Notes: generated from the sequence alone by a model not told the origin. Shown: positions 1 through 5,062, counted from the stretch's first letter. The stretch: DNA of 5,062 nt from Candidatus Omnitrophota bacterium (GCA_029558215.1 JAKQFZ010000899.1:1-5062), one strand, 5' to 3'. Translations and numbers: made by a program.

Positions 1-92
1 CTCGGAGGCATACAGTAGATGCAGCGCAGGTTACACCTGTCGGTGATCGAAATCCTAAGATAGGTGATCGGGCGACCGTAACGATCCTTCAT
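1..92 (-). CDS. moaA: MoaA, GTP 3',8-cyclase (5' fragment, cut by window edge)
   Basis: Only the first 30 codons are in the window. They encode MKDRYGRPITY followed by LRISITDRCNLRCIYCMPP. The CxxxCxxC triad (Cys20, Cys24, Cys27) binds the [4Fe-4S] cluster of radical-SAM enzymes, and the LRxSxTDxCNxRCxYCMP context is diagnostic of MoaA, which with MoaC converts GTP to cyclic pyranopterin monophosphate in the first step of molybdenum-cofactor synthesis. The ATG at 92-90 overlaps the moeA stop TGA (91-89) as ATGA. A GAAGGG Shine-Dalgarno at 107-102 sits 9 nt upstream, inside moeA, so translation is probably coupled. The N-terminus before the motif is short, as is usual for MoaA. The second C-terminal [4Fe-4S] cluster site cannot be checked because the gene runs off the left edge. 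Confidence 0.95.
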   Translation of the reverse strand, partial: MKDRYGRPITYLRISITDRCNLRCIYCMPP

Positions 93-1282
93 TTGCACAA
101 ACCCTTCACAGCAAGGAACTCCACCTTCTCCCCTTCCCTGACTTCCTCAACTCCTGCAGGAACATGGGCATATCCATCTGTCACACTAATCGCGGCAAGG
201 TGCGCAGATCCATGGAAAACAACAGGCTCAATCCTTCCATCGTGAGTAAGACGACACGGAACAAACTGTGCTCTCTCTGCATTTCTCCGCCTCCAGTCAC
301 ACTGCATCGCCAGGACGAAACTTCTGAACAAAGGCACAGAACTCGTGAGAATCGAGACTGCCCGCAACACAAAAAGGTGAAATGTCAGATGAACTGATAC
401 GGGATTCCCAGGGAGAGCAAAGATGACCTTCTCCCCCAGAGAGGCGAATACTGTCGGCTTGCCTGGTTTCATGGCGACTCGACTAAAATGGATCGTAGCT
501 CCCAATGCTTGGAGTGCAGGACAAACTGTGTCGAAGTCCCCCTCGGAGACACCGCCTGAGGCCAGGACTATATCACTGATGTCGAGAGCAGATTCGATCC
601 ATCGTGCTGTTGACTCGGCGTCATCATCCACAAGACCGCGCCGAGTGACATTCATGCCGAAAGTTAGAGCAAGGCTTTCGAGCAAGGGGCCGTTGGTGTC
701 TATGATCTTGCCGGGTTCTATGTTGTCCACAGAACTGACCAGTTCGTTCCCTGTGCTCAGAACCGCGACCTTTGGTCGGGGCACACACTTTGCAGAACAG
801 ATGCCACATGCAACTAGATTCGCAATATCTGCTGCGTCCAATCTCGTTCCAGCCGGAAGAATCCTGTCTCCTGCAGATACGTCTTCCCCCTTCTCACAGA
901 TATTGCTCTGATCTCGACGTCGAAGAATTCTGACAGTACTCTGTTCCTCGATGGTATCCTCAACCATGATAACCTTGCCCGTTCCCTCTGGAATGGGAGC
1001 ACCGGTCATCACCTTGAAACAGGTCCCCGCGGCGAAGCGCTCTCGCGGTGCACTTCCTGCGGGAATCATCCCAAGGACTCTGTATGCGTCTCTGTCATCT
1101 CCTATCCCAATAGCATAGCCGTCCATGGCTGACTTATTGAATGGAGGCAGGTCAAGAGTTGAAATCTGATCCTCTGAAAGCACACGGCCTAAGGAGTTGG
1201 CGAGAATGACACGCTCAGAGGATCTCTTCAGCGGAGCCAATGTGCTGTCGAGGATGTTCAAAGCTTCGGCAACAGGTATCAT
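89..1282 (-). CDS. moeA: MoeA, molybdopterin molybdenumtransferase
   Basis: MoeA inserts molybdate into adenylylated molybdopterin, the last step of basic molybdenum-cofactor synthesis, in the cytoplasm. From the ATG at 1282 the product is 397 residues, close to the ~411 of E. coli MoeA. Motifs in order (residues from that ATG): LPPFNKSAMDGYA at ~45-57, VMTGAPIPEGTGKVIMVEDT at ~91-110, GED at ~132-134, STGNELV at ~176-182, DTNGPLLES at ~195-203, SGGVSEGDFD at ~242-251, AMKPGKPTVFA at ~270-280 and FALPGNPVS at ~288-296. After these comes a complete C-terminal beta-barrel domain IV. The conserved acidic active-site positions in the DGYA, GED, GNE and GDFD motifs are present. A longer GTG start at 1312 is open, but I prefer the ATG at 1282: it forms an ATGA overlap with the regulator's stop, has AAAGGA at 1298-1293 ten nt upstream, and begins at the usual MoeA N-terminus (MIPVAEALNIL). 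It is the middle gene of the operon and is followed by moaA through another ATGA overlap. It looks intact. Confidence 0.96.
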   Translation of the reverse strand: MIPVAEALNILDSTLAPLKRSSERVILANSLGRVLSEDQISTLDLPPFNKSAMDGYAIGIGDDRDAYRVLGMIPAGSAPRERFAAGTCFKVMTGAPIPEGTGKVIMVEDTIEEQSTVRILRRRDQSNICEKGEDVSAGDRILPAGTRLDAADIANLVACGICSAKCVPRPKVAVLSTGNELVSSVDNIEPGKIIDTNGPLLESLALTFGMNVTRRGLVDDDAESTARWIESALDISDIVLASGGVSEGDFDTVCPALQALGATIHFSRVAMKPGKPTVFASLGEKVIFALPGNPVSVHLTFHLFVLRAVSILTSSVPLFRSFVLAMQCDWRRRNAERAQFVPCRLTHDGRIEPVVFHGSAHLAAISVTDGYAHVPAGVEEVREGEKVEFLAVKGLCK

Positions 1283-1647
1283 CTCTGGGTTGTCCTTTGT
1301 TGCTCTTTCCACAGCTGGTCAAAGCGACCTTGTGCCAAGTCGCAAAGGCTCTGGGTCGTCTTTCTATACGACTCCAAGAGCCGTCTTCCGAAAGACGATA
1401 GGGTGCATCCTCCGCCCCCTGCTCCACCTGCATGTCGGATAATCAAGGAGGAGCCGAGATGCTGTTCTGAGGATTTGATAAGATCCCATGCGTGGCGATA
1501 ACTCATTCCTGTTGCCTCAACCGCGGCGCGAAGTGTCCCATGCGCATCAATGCTTTCGAGCAGATCCGCAAGGCCTGAGCCAAAGGCATGAGCGCCTTCC
1601 AGTTCCAGCCACACCTTGATTTTGACCTCAAGAGCAGTCCTTCTCAC
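1279..1647 (-). CDS. ModE-type winged helix-turn-helix regulator, DNA-binding domain only
   Basis: This 122-residue protein matches the N-terminal DNA-binding domain of ModE, the molybdate-responsive repressor. Signature segments are FGSGLADLLESIDAHGTL (22-39), the helix-turn-helix AAVEATGMSYRHAWDLIKSS (41-60), and the glycine-rich wing GGAGGGGCTLSSFGRRLLESY (74-94), followed by a probable dimerisation helix to about residue 115. Classical ModE (about 260 residues) carries two C-terminal TOBE domains that bind molybdate; these are absent, and the gene stops cleanly in an ATGA overlap with moeA, so this looks like a natural one-domain form and not a truncation. The GTG start at 1647-1645 is preceded by AAGAAAGG (1664-1657) with 9-nt spacing. 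Clustering with moeA and moaA points to control of molybdenum-cofactor synthesis, and a ModE-like operator lies over its own promoter. What it senses, if anything, is not visible. Confidence 0.9.
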   Translation of the reverse strand: MRRTALEVKIKVWLELEGAHAFGSGLADLLESIDAHGTLRAAVEATGMSYRHAWDLIKSSEQHLGSSLIIRHAGGAGGGGCTLSSFGRRLLESYRKTTQSLCDLAQGRFDQLWKEQQRTTQR

Positions 1648-1697
1648 AGTACCGAGCCTTTCTTCCCTGGAAATCCATCCTGAGCAACGCTGTGAAC

Positions 1698-1721
1698 CGC
1701 TATGCAGGATAGCACATAACG
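1698..1721. promoter_or_regulatory. Putative ModE-box operator (inverted repeat)
   Basis: The plus strand reads CGCTATGC, 8 bases, then ACATAACG. The half-sites are inverted repeats agreeing at 6 of 8 positions, and both differences are C/T. As I recall it, the E. coli modA operator also consists of 8-bp halves of the form CGTTATAT and ACATAACG separated by 8 bp, so size, spacing and one entire half agree. The palindrome completely covers the -10 element (1711-1706) and runs to the expected transcription start, a position where a bound protein would block RNA polymerase. Because the first gene of the operon is itself a ModE-type DNA-binding protein, autorepression is the simplest reading. Confidence 0.72.
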
Positions 1722-1733
1722 AAGACAGGTCAA
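1706..1733 (-). promoter_or_regulatory. Predicted sigma70-type promoter for the regulator-moeA-moaA operon
   Basis: On the minus strand there is a -35 TTGACC (1733-1728), a 16-bp spacer and a -10 TATCCT (1711-1706). The -10 is preceded directly by TGC, an extended -10 element that would compensate for its weak match. Transcription would start near 1699, giving a leader of about 52 nt before the GTG at 1647. The -35 begins only 6 bases after the U-tract of the upstream terminator, so termination and re-initiation are packed tightly together. This is a prediction by eye with no experimental support. Confidence 0.68.
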
Positions 1734-1739
1734 AGACTC

Positions 1740-1783
1740 AAAAAGCCGAAGGGCAGAACCAAGAGTTGGCTCCGCCCCTCAGC
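1740..1783 (-). terminator. Intrinsic terminator of the amidase gene
   Basis: In the minus-strand transcript an 18-bp stem (GCTGAGGGGCGGAGCCAA, 1783-1766) pairs with its partner (1762-1745) across a CTC loop and runs straight into five U residues (1744-1740). Four of the pairs are G-U wobbles, which would be A-C mismatches in a plus-strand transcript, and no comparable U-run follows on that strand. The structure is therefore specific to minus-strand transcription. It lies about 27 bases beyond the amidase stop codon. Flanking 7-base inverted arms (GAGTCTT at 1787-1793 and AAGACTC at 1733-1739) could extend the structure with the U-tract inside an internal loop. Confidence 0.9.
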
Positions 1784-1809
1784 AAAGAGTCTTGTTGTCT
1801 TAGTCGCCA

Positions 1810-4800
1810 CTAGGGCACTGGAACTGTGTAGGAAACCCATATCTGAGGCTTCCCTGATGTCATATCGTCGGAGTAGAACTTGTGCGCACCGTCGTCGGTC
1901 TCATCAGAAACACTATTCATGATCATCAGACCATAGTTTGGATATGTTCCGTTGACCCATCCCTGAACGACGTTCTTCAGAGAGGTGCCCGTAAACTCTC
2001 TCCAGGTACCCGCTGCAACACCGTTGACGGTCAGGGACGCAAGACTGGTATTGTCCTTGGACGGCTGATCGTTCCAACAGACAGAACCCGCGCTCCCATT
2101 CTTGTCACCTTCCGACCAAGAGCTGGTGATTCGGTACACATGAACCGCGTGGCTTTGATTACTGCTGGCATGTGACGAACCAACATCCTGATACAGGGAG
2201 ACTTTCACATCCGTCACCGTGGCATTTGAAGGAATCGAAGACAAACTGAACTCCACCAAAGCCCTCTGACGACTGAAGCCGAAGCCATTGTAGTAGCCCA
2301 CCAACAATCTGTTGTAGACACCATAGTTGTAGCCCATGTAAGTGCTGTTGTAGTCACGAATGTGGGTATCCTTCGTGGTGTCAACTATGACTTGATGAGA
2401 GGTGAACTGCGTCGGAGTGTTCGTTGGTGTATTTGTCGGCTGAGTTGCACTCCAGCACCATCGAACCGCATCCGCAAGCACAATCTTGCTGGCTTCCGCG
2501 TTGTCACGGAGGACGACGGTATAGTTGCCTTGACTATATCCAAATGTTCCCAGCAGGTTCCATTGACCACCACCCGTTGTCTGATTCACGTAGAAAGTTG
2601 GTGATCCGCCATTGTGGTTGACCGTGAACGGAGAGTTGACAGCACGATTGCTGCCCTGAGGATACCAAACGTAAACGTCATACCAACCGGTCTGTGGGAT
2701 TGCGACTTGCCATGTGGCAGAGTCGTTTCCAGCACCAGTCGAGTTGTAGCGGTAGTCCGCCCCGTACTTGTCCGTTGCAGAACTGGCTGTGAACCATGCC
2801 GAATCCACCTGAACATCCGAATAGCCCGCATCTGAGTTGTCAACAATCAGATTGGGACCGCCAGGCGATGTTGGCGTAATCGACGGCGTATTCGTGGGTG
2901 TGTTCGTAGGAGTCACAGTAGGGGTGTTCGTAAACGTAAATGTTGGGGTGTTTGTTGGCGTGTTCGTCGGGGTATTGCTCGGAGTATTTGTTGGAGTTCT
3001 CGTCGGTGTGTTGGTTGGAGTATTGGTTGGCGTATTGGTGGGTGTGTTTGTCGGAGTGTTCGTAAAGGTGAAAGTCGGCGTGTTGGTCGGCGTATTGGTG
3101 AAAGTGAACGTTGGCGTATTCGTGGGTGTGCTTGTCGGAGTATTGCTCGGCGTGTTGGTCGGTGTTCTTGTAGGCGTATTCGTTGCTGTGAACGTCGGTG
3201 TACTGGTCGGCGTATTGGTTGGCGTTCGCGTCGGTGTGTTTGTGTAGAGTACAGTCGGTGTCCAGGTCGGTGTAGAAGCCGGAGCACTTGTCACGATCTC
3301 TATCTTGTCAATGATGAACCTGGTCTGTGTGTTTGACCAGTCATCAAAGTGCAGATCCATCTGAGAGATGGTCTTACCCGCCCAAGTTGAATACGCTCCC
3401 ACCTTGAAATACAGATCCACCCACTGATTCTGCGCCGTATACTGAATCTCAGGTCCCGCGATCCATGAACCGCCATCCGTATTCTTCCACCAGAACTGCA
3501 TGTCGTGGTTGGCACTATTGCCATTCTGCGGGTAGAAACGAATATGGACATACTCATCGGAGCTTCCCGCGTGAGCCGTGATCTCGCTCATGATGGTCGC
3601 TTCCGCCGCAGTCTGATCGAAGTACATGGCTCCATCCCAGCTGCCAGCTCCGGTCCACCACGGCCCGTTGCCGTTACTCGCAACGACCCATCCATCCAAG
3701 CCGGTGGTATCGAAGAAGAAGCCCGGATTGTCCTGCACTTCCACAGCGTCAACGATGAAACGGGCTCCAACACTTGTGTTGTCAACGTCCAGCCGCAGCT
3801 GATGGATGTCCATATTCTGCCAATAGGTGTTCAGATGCAGGAACACGTGTGCCCATTGGTTCTGAGCCTTGTAATTCTGTGTGATACTCGACTTGGTTTC
3901 GTTCCAGGTCAGATCACTGCCGGTAATCCAGAACAGCTCCATGTCATGATTATTGCTGGATCCATTCTGAGGATACAGGCGTACCTTCAGCGTATCTTTT
4001 GAACCAGGGTGGTAAGACATCACAGGGCTGTAGAAACGACCATCGTTACCGGTCTGGTCAGCGTACATGGCCTTGCCCCATGTATCGCTTGTCGTGTGCA
4101 TAATCCCGCTCATTCCGGAACCGGTGCTCCACCCTTCTACGTTGGAGGTGTAATAGTAGTTGGGTGAGTAACTGGTGACAACCCTGACCCAGTCAATAAT
4201 CCATCGGTTGCCGTGATTAGTCTGGTCGAAATCAAGACGCAAACGCGTGATTGTCTTGCCGTTCCATCGCCAGTTGTCTCCAACTTTGAAGCACACTTCA
4301 TACCAACCGTCCTGCATGCTGAAGGACTCAACCGCAGAGGATTTCTCTGCCGTGAATGTTCCTTCCGCAGTGGTTGTCCAGAACACCTGCATATCGTGGT
4401 TGGGGGTGGTTCCACTCTGAGGGAACACACGCACTAGTATTGCATCATCGGAATCCCCAGCGAAGTTGGTGTTTGGGCTGTAGATAAAACCGTCATTGCC
4501 GTTCTGGTCAACGACAAGGATCCCTGGCCATCCACAGCAGTCCGTCCACCAGGGAGCGAGCACTGAGTTGCCAGCCGTCCAACCCTGAGTACTGGTCGTG
4601 AATTCATAATTCGGGTTCGTGACACCGCCGGAAGTGACCAGGTTCATATACGTGTCCCAAGGCAAGGGTCCAGGACACGACGTTGATGCATAGGGAACTT
4701 CCTTGTGTCCAACAATATAAGTCCTTGTCTTTGGGAATCCATAGACATTGGTAACATGAGCACACGCCGCAGCGGAAGCGGTAAGCATGTTCATGCTGTT

Positions 4801-5062
4801 CCACAAACCTGGATTTGACTCGGTCGCCTCGTTCTCGATCCCTACACTTCTGGAGTTCCAATAACCGCAGTGCCATGCCTTATCTGCAAATCGAACCATC
4901 TGCGTCAGTTCACCGTCGGATGAACGGCAAACAAAATGAGCGCTCACGTTCGAAGCAGGATTTTTGAACCAGGAAATAGCACCAGCATAGGTTCCCACAC
5001 CAATCCAGTGGTTGACCCATCTGTCAACGGCAACGCCACCCCTGCCAACGGTATAGTTCGAC
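1810..5062 (-). CDS. Giant modular secreted N-acetylmuramoyl-L-alanine amidase (Amidase_2) with triplicated beta modules, TPT linker, golvesin-like and DNRLRE domains; 5' end missing
   Basis: The frame is open to the right edge, with 1083 residues visible. Residues below are numbered from the GTG at 4998, which is not the real start because essential residues lie upstream of it. The zinc amidase domain, which cleaves the MurNAc-L-Ala bond of peptidoglycan, runs from the edge to ~122. Its predicted zinc ligands are the His of RWVNHWIG (codon 5010-5008), His98 in GHKEV and Cys108 in SCPGP; Glu55 in SVGIENE is the likely catalytic acid. The T7-lysozyme tyrosine position is Ala20 (SAHF), as in many AmpD/XlyA-like amidases. 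Next come three related modules (~128-276, 277-424, 425-571), a Thr/Pro linker (576-711), a golvesin C-terminal-like domain (715-850), a short PTNTPTNTPT linker (854-863) and a DNRLRE domain (868-1058). It ends in SYTVPVP without a recognisable sorting signal. Export is inferred from the linkers and domains, since the signal peptide is off-window. The substrate could be self or foreign wall; the binding targets are unknown. Confidence 0.92.
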   Translation of the reverse strand, partial: SNYTVGRGGVAVDRWVNHWIGVGTYAGAISWFKNPASNVSAHFVCRSSDGELTQMVRFADKAWHCGYWNSRSVGIENEATESNPGLWNSMNMLTASAAACAHVTNVYGFPKTRTYIVGHKEVPYASTSCPGPLPWDTYMNLVTSGGVTNPNYEFTTSTQGWTAGNSVLAPWWTDCCGWPGILVVDQNGNDGFIYSPNTNFAGDSDDAILVRVFPQSGTTPNHDMQVFWTTTAEGTFTAEKSSAVESFSMQDGWYEVCFKVGDNWRWNGKTITRLRLDFDQTNHGNRWIIDWVRVVTSYSPNYYYTSNVEGWSTGSGMSGIMHTTSDTWGKAMYADQTGNDGRFYSPVMSYHPGSKDTLKVRLYPQNGSSNNHDMELFWITGSDLTWNETKSSITQNYKAQNQWAHVFLHLNTYWQNMDIHQLRLDVDNTSVGARFIVDAVEVQDNPGFFFDTTGLDGWVVASNGNGPWWTGAGSWDGAMYFDQTAAEATIMSEITAHAGSSDEYVHIRFYPQNGNSANHDMQFWWKNTDGGSWIAGPEIQYTAQNQWVDLYFKVGAYSTWAGKTISQMDLHFDDWSNTQTRFIIDKIEIVTSAPASTPTWTPTVLYTNTPTRTPTNTPTSTPTFTATNTPTRTPTNTPSNTPTSTPTNTPTFTFTNTPTNTPTFTFTNTPTNTPTNTPTNTPTNTPTRTPTNTPSNTPTNTPTNTPTFTFTNTPTVTPTNTPTNTPSITPTSPGGPNLIVDNSDAGYSDVQVDSAWFTASSATDKYGADYRYNSTGAGNDSATWQVAIPQTGWYDVYVWYPQGSNRAVNSPFTVNHNGGSPTFYVNQTTGGGQWNLLGTFGYSQGNYTVVLRDNAEASKIVLADAVRWCWSATQPTNTPTNTPTQFTSHQVIVDTTKDTHIRDYNSTYMGYNYGVYNRLLVGYYNGFGFSRQRALVEFSLSSIPSNATVTDVKVSLYQDVGSSHASSNQSHAVHVYRITSSWSEGDKNGSAGSVCWNDQPSKDNTSLASLTVNGVAAGTWREFTGTSLKNVVQGWVNGTYPNYGLMIMNSVSDETDDGAHKFYSDDMTSGKPQIWVSYTVPVP
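1825..2397 (-). other. C-terminal DNRLRE-type domain
   Basis: Residues ~868-1058 show the DNRLRE pattern. It starts with DTTKDTHIRDYNSTYMGYNYG (a run of the 'D..i....~~~n~G' type) and the RLLVGYY strand. Then come RALVEFSLSSIPSNATVTDVKVSLY, VHVYRITSSWSEG followed by CWNDQPS, GTWREFTGTSLKNVVQGW and YGLMI, and the final FYSDD...KPQIWVSY. These beta-domains occur at the ends of large secreted proteins and are associated with polysaccharide binding (CBM96-like). The domain ends three residues before the stop, so the protein has no further anchor. Confidence 0.87.
2449..2856 (-). other. Golvesin C-terminal-like domain
   Basis: Residues ~715-850 begin with LIVDNSDAGYS, followed by ~60 residues to the WQVAIPQTGWYDVYVWYP strand pair, then SPFTVNHNGG, FYVNQTTGGGQWNLLGTFGYS and a terminal VVLRDNA..KIVLADAVRW. 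This order (VDN.D..y, tG.YdVyvwyp, vnq..ggg.W..LG.f.f, v.l.....g.vvaDAvr) is that of the golvesin/xanthan-lyase C-terminal-type beta domain often attached to secreted hydrolases, including amidases. It is thought to act in ligand or surface binding; the ligand here is unknown. Confidence 0.85.
2866..3273 (-). repeat. Thr-Pro (TPTNTPT) low-complexity linker
   Basis: About 136 residues consist mostly of the four-residue unit (N/R/S)TPT, with interruptions FTFTNTPT (three times) and FTATNTPT (once) and two NTPSNTPT variants. In DNA this is a degenerate 12-bp repeat, which makes the plus strand very rich in G and T. Such linkers are typical of exported multidomain proteins, where they form an extended, often glycosylated spacer. 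Here the linker separates the catalytic and triplicate-module half from the golvesin and DNRLRE half. A short second stretch of the same type (2439-2410) joins the last two domains. Confidence 0.93.
3286..4617 (-). repeat. Three tandem copies of a ~147-residue beta-sandwich-like module
   Basis: Copies lie at 4617-4171, 4170-3727 and 3726-3286. Each repeats the same landmarks. There is a GW near the start (residues 139-140, 289-290, 436-437) and a DQxGNDG-like segment in the first two copies, DQTAAEA in the third. A core follows: FPQSGTTPNHDMQVFW, YPQNGSSNNHDMELFW and YPQNGNSANHDMQFWW (starting at 192, 342, 489). Next comes (Q/D)xW followed by an FKV or FLHL strand, then an L(R/D)LxxD segment, and finally RWIID, RFIVD and RFIID (265, 413, 560). 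Spacing of the core is 150 and 147 residues. The pattern resembles jelly-roll carbohydrate-binding modules found in surface proteins of Planctomycetes and related bacteria, but I cannot assign a named family. The copies differ at many positions, so the triplication is old. Glycan or cell-wall binding is an inference. Confidence 0.8.
4633..5061 (-). other. Amidase_2 catalytic domain (partial at N-side)
   Basis: This is the catalytic part of the large protein. Conserved landmarks in order are RWVNHW (first zinc His), WFKNPASNVSAHFV, the ADKAWHCGYWN segment typical of amidases that read '..AWHaG...N', SVGIENEATE (catalytic Glu), YIVGHKEV (second zinc His) and STSCPGPLPWD (zinc Cys, with Thr two residues before it as in peptidoglycan-recognition proteins). 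Four cysteines (24, 44, 79, 108) lie in this segment. Cys108 should bind metal, while the others could form disulfides if the domain is exported. The first strand of the fold lies mostly beyond the edge. Confidence 0.9.

Larger units (their letters stand above)
1648..1809 (-). other. Intergenic region between the amidase gene and the molybdenum-cofactor operon
   Basis: This is the only gap of note. All of its recognisable content reads on the minus strand: terminator (1783-1740), promoter (1733-1706), overlapping palindrome (1698-1721) and Shine-Dalgarno (1664-1657). I see no small reading frame, RNA gene or Moco-riboswitch-like structure in it; the leader of about 52 nt is too short for a Moco riboswitch. 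Confidence 0.8.

Noticed and set aside
423..911. Plus-strand open frame of 162 residues opposite moeA
   Set aside because: It lies entirely antisense to a MoeA gene with all family motifs and shows no recognisable domain.
1648..1705. Moco riboswitch in the operon leader
   Set aside because: The predicted leader is only about 52 nt, too short for this class, and I see no matching nested hairpins; control by the ModE-like site explains the region better.
1616..1813. Small plus-strand open frame across the intergenic region
   Set aside because: It is antisense to the terminator, the promoter and the regulator start, has no convincing ribosome site, and has no recognisable product.
2837..3247. 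Plus-strand open frame coding a Val-Gly-Val-Phe repeat protein of 136 residues
   Set aside because: It is the exact antisense of the TPT linker; the repeat of (N/R/S)TPT codons read backwards necessarily gives VGV repeats. It has no known domain and runs against a well-supported gene.
2866..3273. CRISPR array or intergenic tandem-repeat array
   Set aside because: The repeat unit is about 12 bp, degenerate at third codon positions, has no spacers, and stays in frame inside a long coding sequence.
4996..4998. GTG as the start codon of the amidase
   Set aside because: The frame is open upstream to the edge, and those 21 codons contain the first zinc-ligand His (RWVNHWIG), so the real start must be further right, outside the window.
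1810..5062. Phage endolysin / lysis cassette
   Set aside because: No holin, spanin or phage structural genes are nearby, the protein is far larger than endolysins, and TPT linkers with golvesin and DNRLRE domains point to an exported cellular protein.

Overview
The window is a piece of a bacterial chromosome of moderate GC content, with every supportable gene on the minus strand. No taxonomic marker is present. A very large exported amidase with long Thr-Pro linkers, a golvesin-type domain and a DNRLRE domain recalls little-cultured lineages such as Sumerlaeota, Hydrogenedentes, Anaerolineae or Planctomycetes-like bacteria. That placement is a guess from protein style only.

Reading along the minus strand (high to low coordinates): (1) 5062-1810 is the 3' part of a giant gene for a modular N-acetylmuramoyl-L-alanine amidase. 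It holds a zinc amidase domain with all three metal ligands visible, three tandem ~147-residue beta-sandwich-like modules, a ~135-residue TPT linker, a golvesin C-terminal-like domain, a short second TPT linker and a C-terminal DNRLRE domain. Its true start lies beyond the right edge. (2) 1809-1648 is a compact 162-bp intergenic region. It contains a strong intrinsic terminator for the amidase gene, a sigma70-like promoter for the next genes, and a 24-bp inverted repeat closely resembling a ModE operator that lies over the -10 element. (3) 1647-1279 is a one-domain ModE-type winged-helix regulator without the usual molybdate-binding TOBE domains. (4) 1282-89 is moeA, molybdopterin molybdenumtransferase. 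(5) 92-1 is the first 30 codons of moaA, GTP 3',8-cyclase, identified by its radical-SAM cysteine motif and cut by the left edge.

The three molybdenum-cofactor genes form a tightly packed operon. Both junctions are 4-bp ATGA stop/start overlaps, each with a Shine-Dalgarno sequence inside the preceding gene, which implies translational coupling. MoaA carries out the first step of pterin synthesis and MoeA the last step, metal insertion. The regulator encoded first probably binds the palindrome over its own promoter, so the operon looks autoregulated. The amidase is an unrelated transcription unit, insulated by the terminator.

The most interesting points are the predicted autoregulatory circuit built on a ModE-type protein with no recognisable sensor domain, and the domain architecture of the amidase with its triplicated, unassigned module.
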